Origin: Strigamia acuminata
Lineage: Eukaryota > Arthropoda > Chilopoda > Geophilomorpha > Linotaeniidae
Assembly: GCA_949358305.1 (NCBI GenBank)
Contig: OX442315.1
Coordinates: forward strand, 1,426,001-1,490,000
Direction: 5' to 3'
Length of the DNA stretch: 64,000 bases
In this document: positions 53,660-64,000 of the stretch, one piece after another
Layout: each line of letters starts with the position of its first letter
Numbering within the stretch: the first letter of the stretch is position 1
The notes under the pieces: generated by a model
Database searches by the model: none
Told to the model about the DNA's origin: nothing
The model's input: only the letters and a program-made list of their open reading frames with translations
Program-made: the position numbers and the translations under genes

Positions 53660-54153
53660 CAGTGTTGTATCTCGTTCACCAAATCGCCAACTAGTTCAAG
53701 TTCGCATTCATCACCGTGTGAACTAGTTCACGTTCACGTTCACTACAATTTTTTTCAAAGTGAACTAAGTTAAGTTCACGAACTTGAACCAATAGTTCAG
53801 TTCACTTTTCCAATTTTTTTCTGTTTTGTGGTTTGCAGATGGAAAAAAAACACTTTTTTTTAGTAAATCAAACGTTTTCATTAATTTTAATGACGAAATC
53901 GGCTGATTTCGCAGTTTTCGTTGTAAAAAGTGACCAAAATGAATGTTTTGATGATGAAAACGTCATCAAAACGTATAAAACCGATGCAAAAAGTTACATT
54001 TTTGCAACGTTTTTATTATCAAACATGGTGAATGCGAACTTCGTTCAAGTTCACTCTTAAAAGTTAACTACCGGTAAGTTCGTTTTTTGCGTTAACTTGT
54101 AAAAGTGAACTAGTTTTCGATCTTACAAGTTAGTTTGGTTCGATACAACACTG
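53660..54153. mobile_element. 494-bp hAT-type MITE with 8-bp target duplication
   Basis: The ends are CAGTGTTGTATC and GATACAACACTG, flanked by a perfect 8-bp repeat, cacatttc (53652-53659 and 54154-54161). Both subterminal regions are packed with gttcac/gtgaac motifs in both orientations, typical of transposase-binding subterminal repeats. No coding capacity. Confidence 0.88.
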
Positions 54154-54221
54154 CACATTTCCCACAATCAATCGATTGAAATCCTCCTCCAAAAGGGGAA
54201 ATTTTTCGAACATTGATTAGA

Positions 54222-54445
54222 AATGCTATTACGGAGCTGCTGAATGTCGTCGATTCTTTGCCCTTAAATCAAACAAAAATTTAAATTTTTTCACGTTTTT
54301 CATTCCATTTTGTAACCGTAAATGAAAACGTAATCACACTTTTTGCCAGCCCCATTTCGGGAGTCCTTCGTCCGAAATATTTCAAATTTTAATCGAAATT
54401 CTTCGTTTTTTGACCCCAAAATACTTCACTTTCACGAGCGGAGTA
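54222..54445 (-). pseudogene. Decayed partial duplicate of CCDC25
   Basis: Colinear with 55275-55525 of CCDC25: remnants of the start of exon 4 (gaatgtcgtcgattctttgccc), intron 3, part of exon 3 (ccagccccattt, gagtccttcgt) and intron 2 up to acttcactttca. About 70 bp of exon 3 is deleted, and frame and splice sites are broken. It lies directly downstream of the intact gene. Confidence 0.8.
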
Positions 54446-54671
54446 ACCAAACCACTCTGTCGCAGTGTTGCACGCGTATTTTTAGAACATAAAATTTTTT
54501 TTTAAGCCTAAATGTAAAAATAAGGTAAACAGTCGTAGTTAATTTTTCACTTTTCATGCTTCCAAAAGTGCGATAAAAACACATTTGCTCCCCAAAACCA
54601 CAAAAAAACAACAAACAAACAAACAAACAAACAAACAAAACGTAGCAAAAATCTATTTATTCACAATCCAA

Positions 54672-55664
54672 TCACATAAATTCATCCGAATCTTCATCAT
54701 TTTCCTAAAAAACAAAACAAAAATCAATCAAAACAACAAAAAACACCAAAAAAAACCCAAAACCAACCAAATTCGACCGCATTTTATCCGTCGCCATCAA
54801 CGAAGAATAACTCCTAATCAAAACAAAACCATCAAAACCAAAAAAACACAAAAAAATAAAAAAATAAAACCTCAATTCGGCCTGTTCCCGCCTCTTCTTC
54901 TCATCGTCCTTCGACCTCTCCTTCTGTTCCCTCAAAACCCTCTTCTTATCCTCCCGTTCCGTCCTGTCTCTAGACTCCCTCTCCGCCTGCAAATCCGCAT
55001 CTTTCTCCTCCTTCGTCTTATTCAATCGATTCACCACCTCGTTTATCCGTTTTTCCACCTTAATTTTCATCACCTGAGCGAAAAACCAAATTAATTCAAC
55101 GAAATTAACCAAAAACCGCCATTTTTACTTCTTTATCGCGATGGAAACCGACTTGTCCCACTTCCATTCCCGCAGTTTTCTTCAAATTCGCCCACATCGT
55201 GTACACCACCTCGATGTTGTTCATTTTATTCCCTTGGATGCTGTTCGCCTTCACCAACTGCGCACAATCTTCCAGAACGGCTGCGGGAATGTCGTCGATG
55301 CTCTGCCCCTAAAATAAAACACAAATTTCAAATTTTTTCCTCGTTTTTCTTCCCTTTTTCAATTAATAACCGCTTGTAATCGTAAATAGACGTGCGCAGA
55401 TGACAATTTATCCACGTGGAACCACACATCTTCGGGCCAGCCCCATTTAATGAGTCCTTCGTCTGCAAATATTTCAAATTTTTAAACAAAATTCTTCGTT
55501 TTTTGGTGCAAACCACTTCACTTTCAAATTTGTCGACTCCCATGAATATTTTCACGGGCGGAGAAACGACTGAAATGGAAATAAAAACACAATTAGTTTT
55601 TTTTATTTATAATCGTTAAGACAGAGAGAATAAATTTACCGTTGCTTGTGAAGTATAAAACCAT
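54672..55664 (-). CDS. CCDC25: CCDC25 (NFACT-R/DUF814 domain, coiled coil)
   Basis: Seven exons: 55664-55640, 55569-55522, 55462-55371, 55308-55129, 55073-54871, 54813-54768 and 54704-54672. They splice to exactly 208 residues, the length of the human protein. The N-terminal half is the DUF814/NFACT-R domain ([56 protein letters not shown]). The second half is a highly charged coiled coil ([17 protein letters not shown] onward). It ends [14 protein letters not shown] and then NDEDSDEFM, the conserved acidic C-terminus. Human CCDC25 has been reported as a membrane DNA sensor for extracellular traps; the ancestral role is probably linked to NFACT/ribosome-quality-control-type RNA binding. All introns are short, 46-85 bp, apart from intron 4 region and neighbours of similar size. 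Confidence 0.93.
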
Positions 55665-56033
55665 GCTTCGAACTTAAGTTTTGACCTGACGATATAAGAC
55701 GGCAGCCATTTGCAATTTATAACCTTGAGCAGTGACATCACAATCCGTATTAACTATCCGTAATACATGATATTTTCTGACGTCATATCGTCAAAACGAT
55801 CGATTAACCGGCATTTGTGCCGATATTGATGGATTTCTCAGATTTATGAATAAAACCACACAAAAAACTGATTATTGCAATGTTATTTAACAATTTTATT
55901 CCATATTTATGAAAAATACATTTTGTGATGTAAGTTATGGTCAATTTTCAATGTGGTTTTCAATTAAAGACCTGAAAAAACGATAAATTTGAGCAAAATT
56001 GACATTTTTCTTCCGAGAAATCGCTTCATTACC

Positions 56034-56147
56034 TTAATTCGCCCGCTTGGGATTGTTTACGGACACATAATGATATAGAACTACCAAAAGAAATAACGTA
56101 ACGCCGAGAATATTGGCAAAAACAGCCAGTTGCATGTCGGTAATCAT
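56034..56147 (-). CDS. OST4: OST4, oligosaccharyltransferase 4-kDa subunit
   Basis: A single coding exon of 37 residues, too short for most gene finders. [20 protein letters not shown], then a continuous hydrophobic stretch and [11 protein letters not shown], are near-identical to animal OST4. The subunit is a single-pass ER membrane protein that stabilises the STT3 module of the N-glycosylation complex. A TTTTTTGTAG acceptor lies 15-25 bp upstream of the ATG, and a donor-like GAG|GTACGG near 56227 suggests a noncoding first exon. It is in tandem with CCDC25 (minus), 370 bp from the CCDC25 start. Confidence 0.95.
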   Translation of the reverse strand: MITDMQLAVFANILGVTLFLLVVLYHYVSVNNPKRAN

Positions 56148-56227
56148 GATGGAATGAGTTTCTGCTACAAAAAACACCCAAAATTAACCGATTTCATTTA
56201 TTGCACAATTTCACGAACACCGTACCT

Positions 56228-56580
56228 CGATAAATGACAAGTGAGTCGCCGCAAACGAATAAAATCGTTCAAATCTTCAAAGTTTGTCCAATTTCTCAGT
56301 TGGCCGCCATCAAACCATGCCAACGGAGCATGTGCGTGGCATCATGGGATATAGATAAAAACCAAAAATTTAAACAAAACACACCAAAAAAAATCATTCT
56401 TACCATTAAAATTAAAAAATCGATCAATCCGAGCAAAAAATAAATACAAATCCAATTTAAAATAACAAAATCTAAATTCAACAAAACCTTAAAACTAATG
56501 ACGTCATTTCAAATGACAGTACTCAAAGATAAAGCAGATTTAATTACGTTGAGTTAGTAGCACTACGAATAACCATCGAG
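56228..56580. promoter_or_regulatory. OST4 upstream / divergent promoter region
   Basis: Lies between the putative OST4 5' exon and the GC-richer 5' exon of the plus-strand gene near 56580. No clear TATA box. The first part (to about 56345) is richer in GC and the rest AT-rich. Confidence 0.35.
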
Positions 56581-57667
56581 AGATGTCGCTCGAGATTCGG
56601 GTTCATTTCCTTTGTTCTTTTGTGACTTTTGTTTCGTCGTTTGTTTACGGAAGACGTTTTTCACCGCTCCTTCGGGTCCGCGGAGCGAAGGATTAATGAA
56701 AAGCTGCAAACACTTAGCAAAGTAAGTAGATTTTCGCACAAATTGCGCTCGAAACGGCGAAAAACGTGGCTAAACGGGCGAAATTCGTCTGCCAGATTGT
56801 AAATTGACATGAAATTCCATCACACAAAGGAATTACGCAATAGCCAACACACTCAACCCCGTTTCCATTCATTCCGGCCACCAATACACCCGATCCACCC
56901 CCAACGACAACTCATTCTGCCCATTACGATCCGTTTTAAAGCTGAAATTGCACAAAATCCACGCAAATTGATGCGGAAATGAAATCTCGCCAAATGCAAG
57001 GACGACGCCCCTTTGTCACTCTAAATGCAATTTTCGCACCAAATGTCGATCTAATACGTCACTAATTCGCCCATAAAACGATAAAAATACGTTAAAAGAA
57101 CGATTCGAAGCTATTTTGTGGGTTTTTCGACGTTTTAAAGCGATAAAACGCGAAATTCCTGCAATATGATTCGGTGTAAAGGGTTTTGTCTAAACAAAGG
57201 ATTGTGCCGTGGCTTAAAATATGCGAGTAATGGCAGTTGGTTTTGTTGTTGTGCGATTTATTTGGTGGAAATTTGGGTTTTTTGGGGAAATCGGTGTTAA
57301 ATGTTTGCAATTTTTGGTGTAGAAAGTGGGGGAATTTTTGGTCGTCGATGTCTTGATTTTTTTTAAAAATTATTATTATTTTAAAAATTTATTTGTGTGT
57401 TTTTATATTTTTATTTATTTATTTGTGTTTTTGGATCGTGAGAATTGCGAACATATGACACTTGGAATTGCTGTTTGTGATGTCACGCGTGACGTCATGC
57501 GAGATTGAGGAGCGTTGACGTCAGTTGACGTCATTTATAATTTTTTTTTTTTATTGATTTGTTTTGTTTTTTTGTTTGTTTGATTTTTCAGTTGTTGGAA
57601 ATGAATTATTTGCAATGTAAAAATGAGTGTGTTTGGTCGTGGCGTCCACCGTAAATCAATTTGCACA
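56580..57667 (+). CDS. 5' end of an unidentified gene (partial)
   Basis: A putative noncoding exon of about 56580-56721 ends at a strong donor (AAA|GTAAGT). A second exon, 57592-57667, follows a pyrimidine tract with CAG. Its ATG at 57623 opens MSVFGRGVHRKSICT and reaches a strong donor, GTAAGT, at 57668. A short upstream frame starting at 57601 overlaps this start. I do not recognise the 15 residues and could not place exon 3; the next intron may run off the window. Start and coding status are provisional. Confidence 0.35.
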
Positions 57668-58009
57668 GTAAGTTGAATATTTTGATTTTTTTTCATGAAG
57701 TGTGTCGAGTTAACATCGTTTTAACATCGTTTTAACATCGTTTTTACGTTTAAACGTCGTGTAAACATGGGGAAGTCAGATATTATTGAATGGAATTTGT
57801 GCATTTGGTTTGAGTTTGTTTTAAAAAAGTTTTTAGTGGAATATTGCGGCATTGGTAACAATTTTAAAAATAAAGTTGGATTTTTTAACGTAAATTTTTT
57901 AAGAAAATTGATTTTTTTTTTAAGAAAAAATGAAATTTGTCTGGTTGGATTGAGGTTTTTAGAGAAAAAGTTAATTATTTACAGGAAAATTGAATTTTTA
58001 AAGGAAAAA

Positions 58010-58490
58010 TTGGGTTTTTAGAGGAAAAATTGAATTTTAGAGGAAAAATTGACTTTTTAGAGGAAAAATTGAATTTTTAAAGGAAAAATTGAATTTTTGA
58101 AGGAAAAATTGAATTTTTGAAGGAAAAATTGAATTTTTGAAGGAAAAATTGACTTTTTAGAGGAAAATTGACTTTTTAGAGGAAAAATTGAATTTTTAAA
58201 GAAAAATTGAGTTTTTAAAGGAAAAATTGAATTTTTAAAGGAAAAATTGAATTTTTAAAGGAAAAATTGAATTTTTAAAGGAAAAATTGAATTTTTAAAG
58301 GAAAAATTGAATTTTTAAAGGAAAAATTGAATTTTTAAAGGAAAAATTGAATTTTTAAGGGAAAAATTGAGTTTTTAGAGGAAAAATTGAAATTTTAAAG
58401 GAAAAATTGAATTTTTAAAAGAAAAATTGAGTTTTTAGAGGAAAAATTAAATTTTTAAAGGAAAAGTTGTTTTTAATGGAAAAATTGAGT
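58010..58490. repeat. 20-bp tandem array downstream of the partial gene
   Basis: About 23 units of ggaaaaattgaatttttaaa with single-base variants, flanked by degenerate units from 57890 to 58760. Confidence 0.93.
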
Positions 58491-58764
58491 TGGAGAATTA
58501 ACTTACATATATAAAAAAATTGAGTAAGGTAAAAATTTATAAAGATTGAATTTTGTAGATAATTAAATTATTTGGCTTGCAAAAATGTATTTATAGAAAA
58601 TCAACATTTTTGGAATAAGAAATTGAAAATTTTGGATAAAAATTGAATTTTAGTATGATAAATGAACGATAGAGTAAAAAAAATTGAAATGTTTGGCCTA
58701 AAATTGAAGATTTGGGTGCAAAATTGAAATTTTGAAAAATTGTCAAAACATTTAGGAAGAGTAC

Positions 58765-60980
58765 TTTTAAGAAAAACTTACTAAAATCTTTTCCGGTCCT
58801 TTGAACATTCGTTTCACCCCTCAGACATTCTTTCCTATTTCTGTGTGGATCTCCACTTCAATTCATAGATTACTATTAAAATAACACTAAAAATAAAATG
58901 CCAACAACCTTGTATCATGACCTAGTTGAGATTCCCACTCATAGATGGCGCCACCGACTACCTCGCTACATCCATTCACATTCACACTGACACTGGTGGT
59001 GTCAGACAAGGAAAGTAAAAAAAAAAAAAAAAAAAAACCAATTGAATGCAAATATTGCCAAATACCTTGCCAACAACAAGTCAGTGATCTCAAGTGACAG
59101 TTGCTCCATCAGTGAAAAATCACAATTTATTTAACAGATTTAATGACAAATTTTAAGCCTTTCGAAAGAGATTGAAGTTTTTTCTAACAAGTGGAAATTC
59201 GAATTCACTTCTCCGGATAACTGTGTACATGTAAACGTAGAAATCATTAGCAAACGGCGGTTCCGCAGAAAAGCAATCTTCGTCTTCTATTATACGGTGA
59301 ATACGAGAAAATCCGTAATTTGAAGGGGTGAGAGGCTGTTGAGTGGCGTCTGGGGAAACCACTCCCGCAATCAACGGATTCGATGCAGCGAAATGTCAAT
59401 ATCTCATAACCTGCGGTCAAGTTTGAACAATTTGCCACTAGATGGTGCCACAAGTTGATCATTGCACCGAGCACTAGGTCAGTGGTAAAGAGATGCATGG
59501 GGCGTAGAAAAAAAATACAGCGGAGCAAACGTGCTCATTAAGCTAGTGACATCATATCCGCTTGTTTGTGATGGCAATTTTTGGTTGAAGGCCAAGGCCA
59601 GTCACTGCACTTTTATTTTCAAACCGAAAGGCCTTGGTTGCGATCGAATTTGCAAGTAATCCCGATAAATCCTGCAAAAAAGGACGCGGCTGCGATCCGC
59701 GAATCTATTAACGCGCGAAATCGTGAGAAAGGTGGAGAAGCGGTGCTTTCAGCGCGGTATGGTCGTTCAACGCCGATGTCGGCAAACGGGAGCCGTTCGA
59801 TGCCTCTTTCCGAATGTCGTCACTAGGTGTCGCCACGGCCGATGTCCCCAAAGGTTCATGGCAGTCCAAAGAACCCATTTGTCTGAGTCACGACTAGAAA
59901 ATTGACTCAACTTATCAAACCCCACTATTTTTACATTCATCGAAGCCCCTCGGCCGGCATTATCATTTCTATAATATCGTGGCGGAGAAACAACAAACCA
60001 CTTGCAACAAGATGCACCTTCCTCGCCCTCTCTCCCTACCCTCTGTCCTTGGATTTGTGCAACTTGGACTCAAAATAAACCCAAGCACTAAAAATAAAAC
60101 TCAACCTTTCCCCCTCCTCCCCCTGTCTTTGATGATGAAACCAACCCACAGTCGGCCATTTTGTTTTTATGACTTTGTCTTGTTTGCCCCTCATAAACGA
60201 ATCTTTGACCTGTTGGCAGATTAGACCACACAAGGTGTTGCCAACCTCAACCTCCCCCCAAGTTCCCCGAAACACCTGAAATCACCTTTTGCAGGGTTTG
60301 ATCCACTGGGTCCATCATGGATCCACCATTTTATCCATTTAACATGAGTAGTAACACAGTTGAAGAATTCAACATGGTGGATGACCCCCTCTTGATGGAT
60401 CCCCTATTTTTACTCTCCCCTCAGCAGCCCCTGCAGGTACATGGGGGATAATACCTGCCATTCCATCACTCCACCTTCATCTTATCTCTACTCATTATTA
60501 AATGCCCCTGTCCATAAGGCAGCCATTGTTTTTTTTTATTTAGTTCATGGTTCCTTTTAAGTTTTTTTTTTAAAGGTGAGGTGGTGGGGTGAAATAATTT
60601 GCTTCTTATCCCATTGTGGGATCTGACTCGAGTCTAAACTTATTATTATGGAGTAGGAAAGGAGGGAAGTAGAAAAAAAATGGTTTACTAATAATAATCA
60701 GGATGGGAAATAAAGAAAGAAGGAGCTGTTTGTTCAATTTAATCCAATTTAATAATGGATGTTGGATAAATAGTTTGTTGAAAATGAGTTTTAAGAAATG
60801 ATTAGAATGTTGTTGTGAAAAATGGAAGATCAAAACATCACTCAAAAAGTCTTCAATCTTGTCAACAAACAGGGGGGGAAGAGCCATCCATGTTGATCAT
60901 CTGTTCCTGTTTTAGCACAAGTTAGGGGCATTGGATATATAATTAGTACTGGATTTGGTCAGCACTGGTTAGTACTGATC
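58765..60980. other. No recognised gene
   Basis: Mixed composition, with an A-run near 59018. Open frames at 59153-59374 (minus) and 59581-59826 (plus) have protein-like composition but no family I recognise. Possibly intron of the gene starting near 56.6 kb. Confidence 0.3.
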
Positions 60981-60984
60981 TAAT

Positions 60985-61400
60985 CAGTGCTGACTTATTC
61001 TGATCAGTGCTGGGGCTGATGTTTACTGGCCTAAACAGTACTGGGGCTGATGTGTACTGGCCTAACCAGTACTGGGGCTGATGTGTACTGGCCTAAACAG
61101 TACTGGGGCTGATGTGTACTGGTCTAAACACTCCTGAGTGTAATGTGTACTGGCCTAACAGTACTGGGTCTGATATGTACTGGTCTAAACACTACTGGGT
61201 GTAATGTGTACTGGTCTAAACACTACTGGGTGTAATGTGTACTGGCCTAAACAGTACTGGGACTGATGTGTACCGGTCTAAACACTACTGGATGTAATGT
61301 GTGCTGGCCTAAACAGTACTGGATCTGGTGTGTACTGGTCTAAACAGTAGTGGGTGTAATGTGTACTGGTCTAAACAGTACTGGGGCCAATCAATACTGG
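60985..61400. repeat. ~30-bp tandem array
   Basis: Twelve to thirteen units of about 30-31 bp built on gtgtactggcctaaacagta and ctggggctgat, with alternating variants (ggtctaaacactactgggtg). GC content is higher than in the other arrays. Confidence 0.92.
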
Positions 61401-61404
61401 AACT

Positions 61405-62815
61405 GATTGGGTGGGCAATTTCAGCTTGGCCTTGTTTTCGGCCGGATTTTCTTTAGTCTTGATGCAACACTTGCGTTCTATTAAACATCATCCTTGGACT
61501 TACCTTACAAGGCCAAAAACCTCAGGTGGTCATGGGATTATGACAACTTTATTTAAATATTCATCATTCGGCAAACACTTCCTTAATTGTCGAAAACAGC
61601 CGAGCTTCTATCAGTCATCGGCAGACCAAACGGCTACAGCTGTCGGCGTAGCAGTGGAAGAGAAGGCTCAGACTTAACGGTAAAGAATGAAAGTGTGAAA
61701 GCACAGAGGCAAAAAACGAGCCACAATTTGAAATTGGGGTGGGGGTACCTGAGCCTTGGAGATCTCGTTTAGTAACGCTGCAGTGGGCATCCAGGCGTGG
61801 CCATGAGGAGGTAGAGAGTTGGATTAGTGGGAAAAGGAAAAAAAGTAGTTAACAGAAAAGATTAACTTTTCTTTTCAATTGAATCAAATTGAATTTTAAG
61901 ACCAAAATTACACAAGCCGCGCGTCTTCAATGTGTCCTAACTGCGGCGCAACTGGAGCGTTACCACGACGGTTTCGGATAAATTGAGAAAAAAATAAATA
62001 AACCACCCAGGCTTTAAGTAGCAAGCCGGACAAGTTTTATGCAATAAGCTGCCTGGCTCCTATGATTTTTAACGATTTTTAAAGTAGGGATTTGGCTTGG
62101 CTAATGAAATTCAGGCTAATTGCCGATTGTAATTACATTGTGCGAACGCAGCCAACGCGAACCGGAGTTACGGAACGTTATAACGAGACTTTAGCCCAAC
62201 GTTGTATTAACGTGGTTTTGGGGGGTGACGACGGGGATGTAGAGAGTTGGATTTTAGATTTATAAAAATGTTTCCATCTCGAGGTCAATGAGAATCAGAC
62301 TATCAGAAACACATGACGTGAAACTGAGGGTAATAAATGATGTCACTTCCGTTCCGATTGGTTAATTTAGAAGCTAGTGAGAAAAGAGGGCAACCGAGGG
62401 GGAGTTTGACCACTTGCCGTCCAGGTGGTGCCATTCAACCGTTAAGGGGGCCATATCCCAACCACGTGACTTGGGTTGATGAGGTCACATGACAGACTCA
62501 TTGATTGATTCCCATGACTCATTTTTTTTGCTCAAATTGAATGGAAAAGTTTTCATTTTAGAAAAATACATTTTTCTACTCAACATACAATGAAGGATTT
62601 GTTGCTTCGACCAGTTTTTGTGGGTCAAGGACAGGAAGAGGAATGTGCCATGTCCATCCCCTTAAAAACCATCCCCCCTGGCCATTTTGTTTTCCATTTG
62701 TTTGTGGAAAGGGCCCCTTAATGATAGAAAAGGAGAGGTGTGAGATACAACATGTTGCTCAACTTTAAATAAGATTTGTAGTTTATCTTGTGTTTAAGGC
62801 CCCACAAAACAGATT
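61405..62815. other. No recognised gene
   Basis: Balanced composition with no conserved exon. Short palindromic motifs such as cacgtgac occur near 62463. Confidence 0.3.
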
Positions 62816-62861
62816 AGGTGTACTCAAGCCATTTTGGGGCCCCTAGAACACCACAAAAAGT

Positions 62862-63165
62862 GCTTTGGGGGCCTTAATAAGGGGTCCAGTGTCCCAGAGG
62901 GGCCCCCAAGGATCTTGGGGCTCTAAGAATTGGGCATTTCTTGCACATATAACTCTAGTGGACATTTTTCAAAATATACAATTTTTATTTTGTGGGGCCC
63001 CATGTTATGTTTGGGGCCTGGGGGCCTTAATAATGGGTCCTGTGTACCAGAGGGGGCCCCAAGGACCTTGTATAACCCTAGTGGACATTTTTCAAAATGA
63101 TACAATATTTTTTTTTTTAAATTCTTTTTGGGGCCCCATGTTATGTTTGGGGCCCGGGCTGTAGG
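62862..63165. repeat. Two-copy ~153-bp direct repeat rich in G/C runs
   Basis: Two tandem copies share gggggccttaataa.gggtcc, tagtggacatttttcaaaat and ggggccccatgttatgtttg; the second has a small deletion. The ggggcc-type runs resemble the interior of the hAT-type MITE at 2291, but the ends do not match, so any link is tentative. Confidence 0.8.
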
Positions 63166-63169
63166 AATT

Positions 63170-64000
63170 TTTGAATGGGCGAGTTAGTGAGTTTGGGTTT
63201 GGTCTTGACATGTGGCAGACAGACCTCTTAGGTCGTGGGAAGAAGTAGTTTGTTGAGGAAGAAGGTGGATTCTATATACCGGAAGTGCATCACTTCCCCC
63301 TTTTACCCTCTCCAGGTCTCTCTCTCTCTCTCTGCCATCCCGTTCCCCTCGGGATGAATGAGAAGTTTTGCCGGTTTGCGACTGACCTTGTTCGCGAATA
63401 ACCAGACGATGCAATGCCACACCTGAACCATACACCTTAAACCAGTCGGCCATCTTGTTCCCCCTGTTTTTTTTTTCTTCTTCTTTTCCCCACTTTTCAA
63501 ATGGCTTTCTGTGAGAAGTCTCTTTTTTTATCCCTCCCTTGCAAGTTTCAAGATTGGGCGAGGTCGAAAATGTGGGAAATTGTGTGGGAATTGGGGCTGA
63601 AATGGGGAATTGTGGGAAATAAGTTATAGACAGACCTGTACTGCGTGTTATGGCTATGGGAATGGCTGCCCATTGAAGATTTGTGGTTTTCTATGGCAAT
63701 TGTGGGCTGGGAAATGAAAATTGTGTGCAATTTTGGAAGTGATTAAAAATTAACATGTAGTTGTATGGGAATTAGGGTTAGGTGGAAATTATTAATGAGT
63801 TATGCAATTAGTTATGCATGGGTTTTGGAGGTGGGGGATATGGAGGTTTGTTTTGAAGAGTTGCCCTTCCCTTTCCCCCCCTCCCACTCCCTTATCCCCC
63901 ACCAAAATGGCTGCCATGGTGGGATGGTCTGGAAAGAGGAAGACCAGATGCAGGGTTATGGGAGGGGAGAATGAAATTGGATATTTTGGGGGTTTGGTTG
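63170..64000. other. No recognised gene
   Basis: Contains a short CT microsatellite near 63318-63332 and a poly-T tract near 63468. No exon with conserved content was found. Confidence 0.3.

Noticed and set aside
59153-59374. 73-codon minus frame with protein-like composition
   Set aside because: No recognised domain, no clear splice sites or neighbours; could be chance or a repeat remnant.

Overview
This is invertebrate animal nuclear DNA. Almost every gene is split by GT-AG introns, some only 55-57 bp long. The intergenic and intronic DNA is AT-rich and full of short-period tandem repeats and small inverted-repeat transposons. The genes are metazoan (PLAG, SGK3, TEX11, CIB, TRMT10C, SELENOI, OST4 and others). 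I cannot fix the phylum: a tunicate-like or other invertebrate deuterostome, or another invertebrate lineage, all fit. I rebuilt gene models by hand from splice signals, reading-frame phase and remembered family conservation; no search was run.

Layout. 1-2.3 kb: nothing recognised. 2.3-5.3 kb: a small hAT-type MITE, then a PLAG-family seven-zinc-finger gene (minus), head-to-head with CHCHD7 (plus). 5.7-13.2 kb: SELENOI/EPT1 (minus, nine coding exons), with an in-frame TGA at the position of the vertebrate selenocysteine and a 4.5-kb satellite in its last intron. It is divergent, 148 bp away, from DSCC1 (13.3-15.4 kb, plus), which is followed by a CIB-family EF-hand gene (15.5-17.4 kb, plus). 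18.1-23.2 kb: a young Copia LTR retrotransposon that has lost its reverse transcriptase, nested in an older 8-bp-TSD element. 26.7-29.3 kb: a secreted EB-module protein (plus). 30.1-34.6 kb: TEX11/SPO22-like meiosis gene (plus). 35.6-43.0 kb: three tandem paralogous four-helix membrane proteins (plus), the third carrying a 2-kb inverted-repeat element in an intron. 43.2-45.3 kb: TRMT10C (minus). 45.8-53.1 kb: SGK3 kinase (minus, eleven coding exons). 53.7-54.4 kb: another hAT-type MITE and a decayed CCDC25 fragment. 54.7-55.7 kb: CCDC25 (minus). 56.0-56.1 kb: OST4 (minus, 37 aa). 56.6-57.7 kb: the 5' end of an unidentified plus-strand gene whose remainder probably lies beyond the window. 57.7-64 kb: intron or intergenic DNA with repeats.

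There is no operon logic. The linkage itself is informative: PLAG1 and CHCHD7 are also head-to-head neighbours in humans, and PLAG1, CHCHD7, DSCC1 and SGK3 all lie on human chromosome 8. The most striking non-coding feature is that many unrelated intronic arrays share a 20-bp period and an alternating A-tract/T-tract design.
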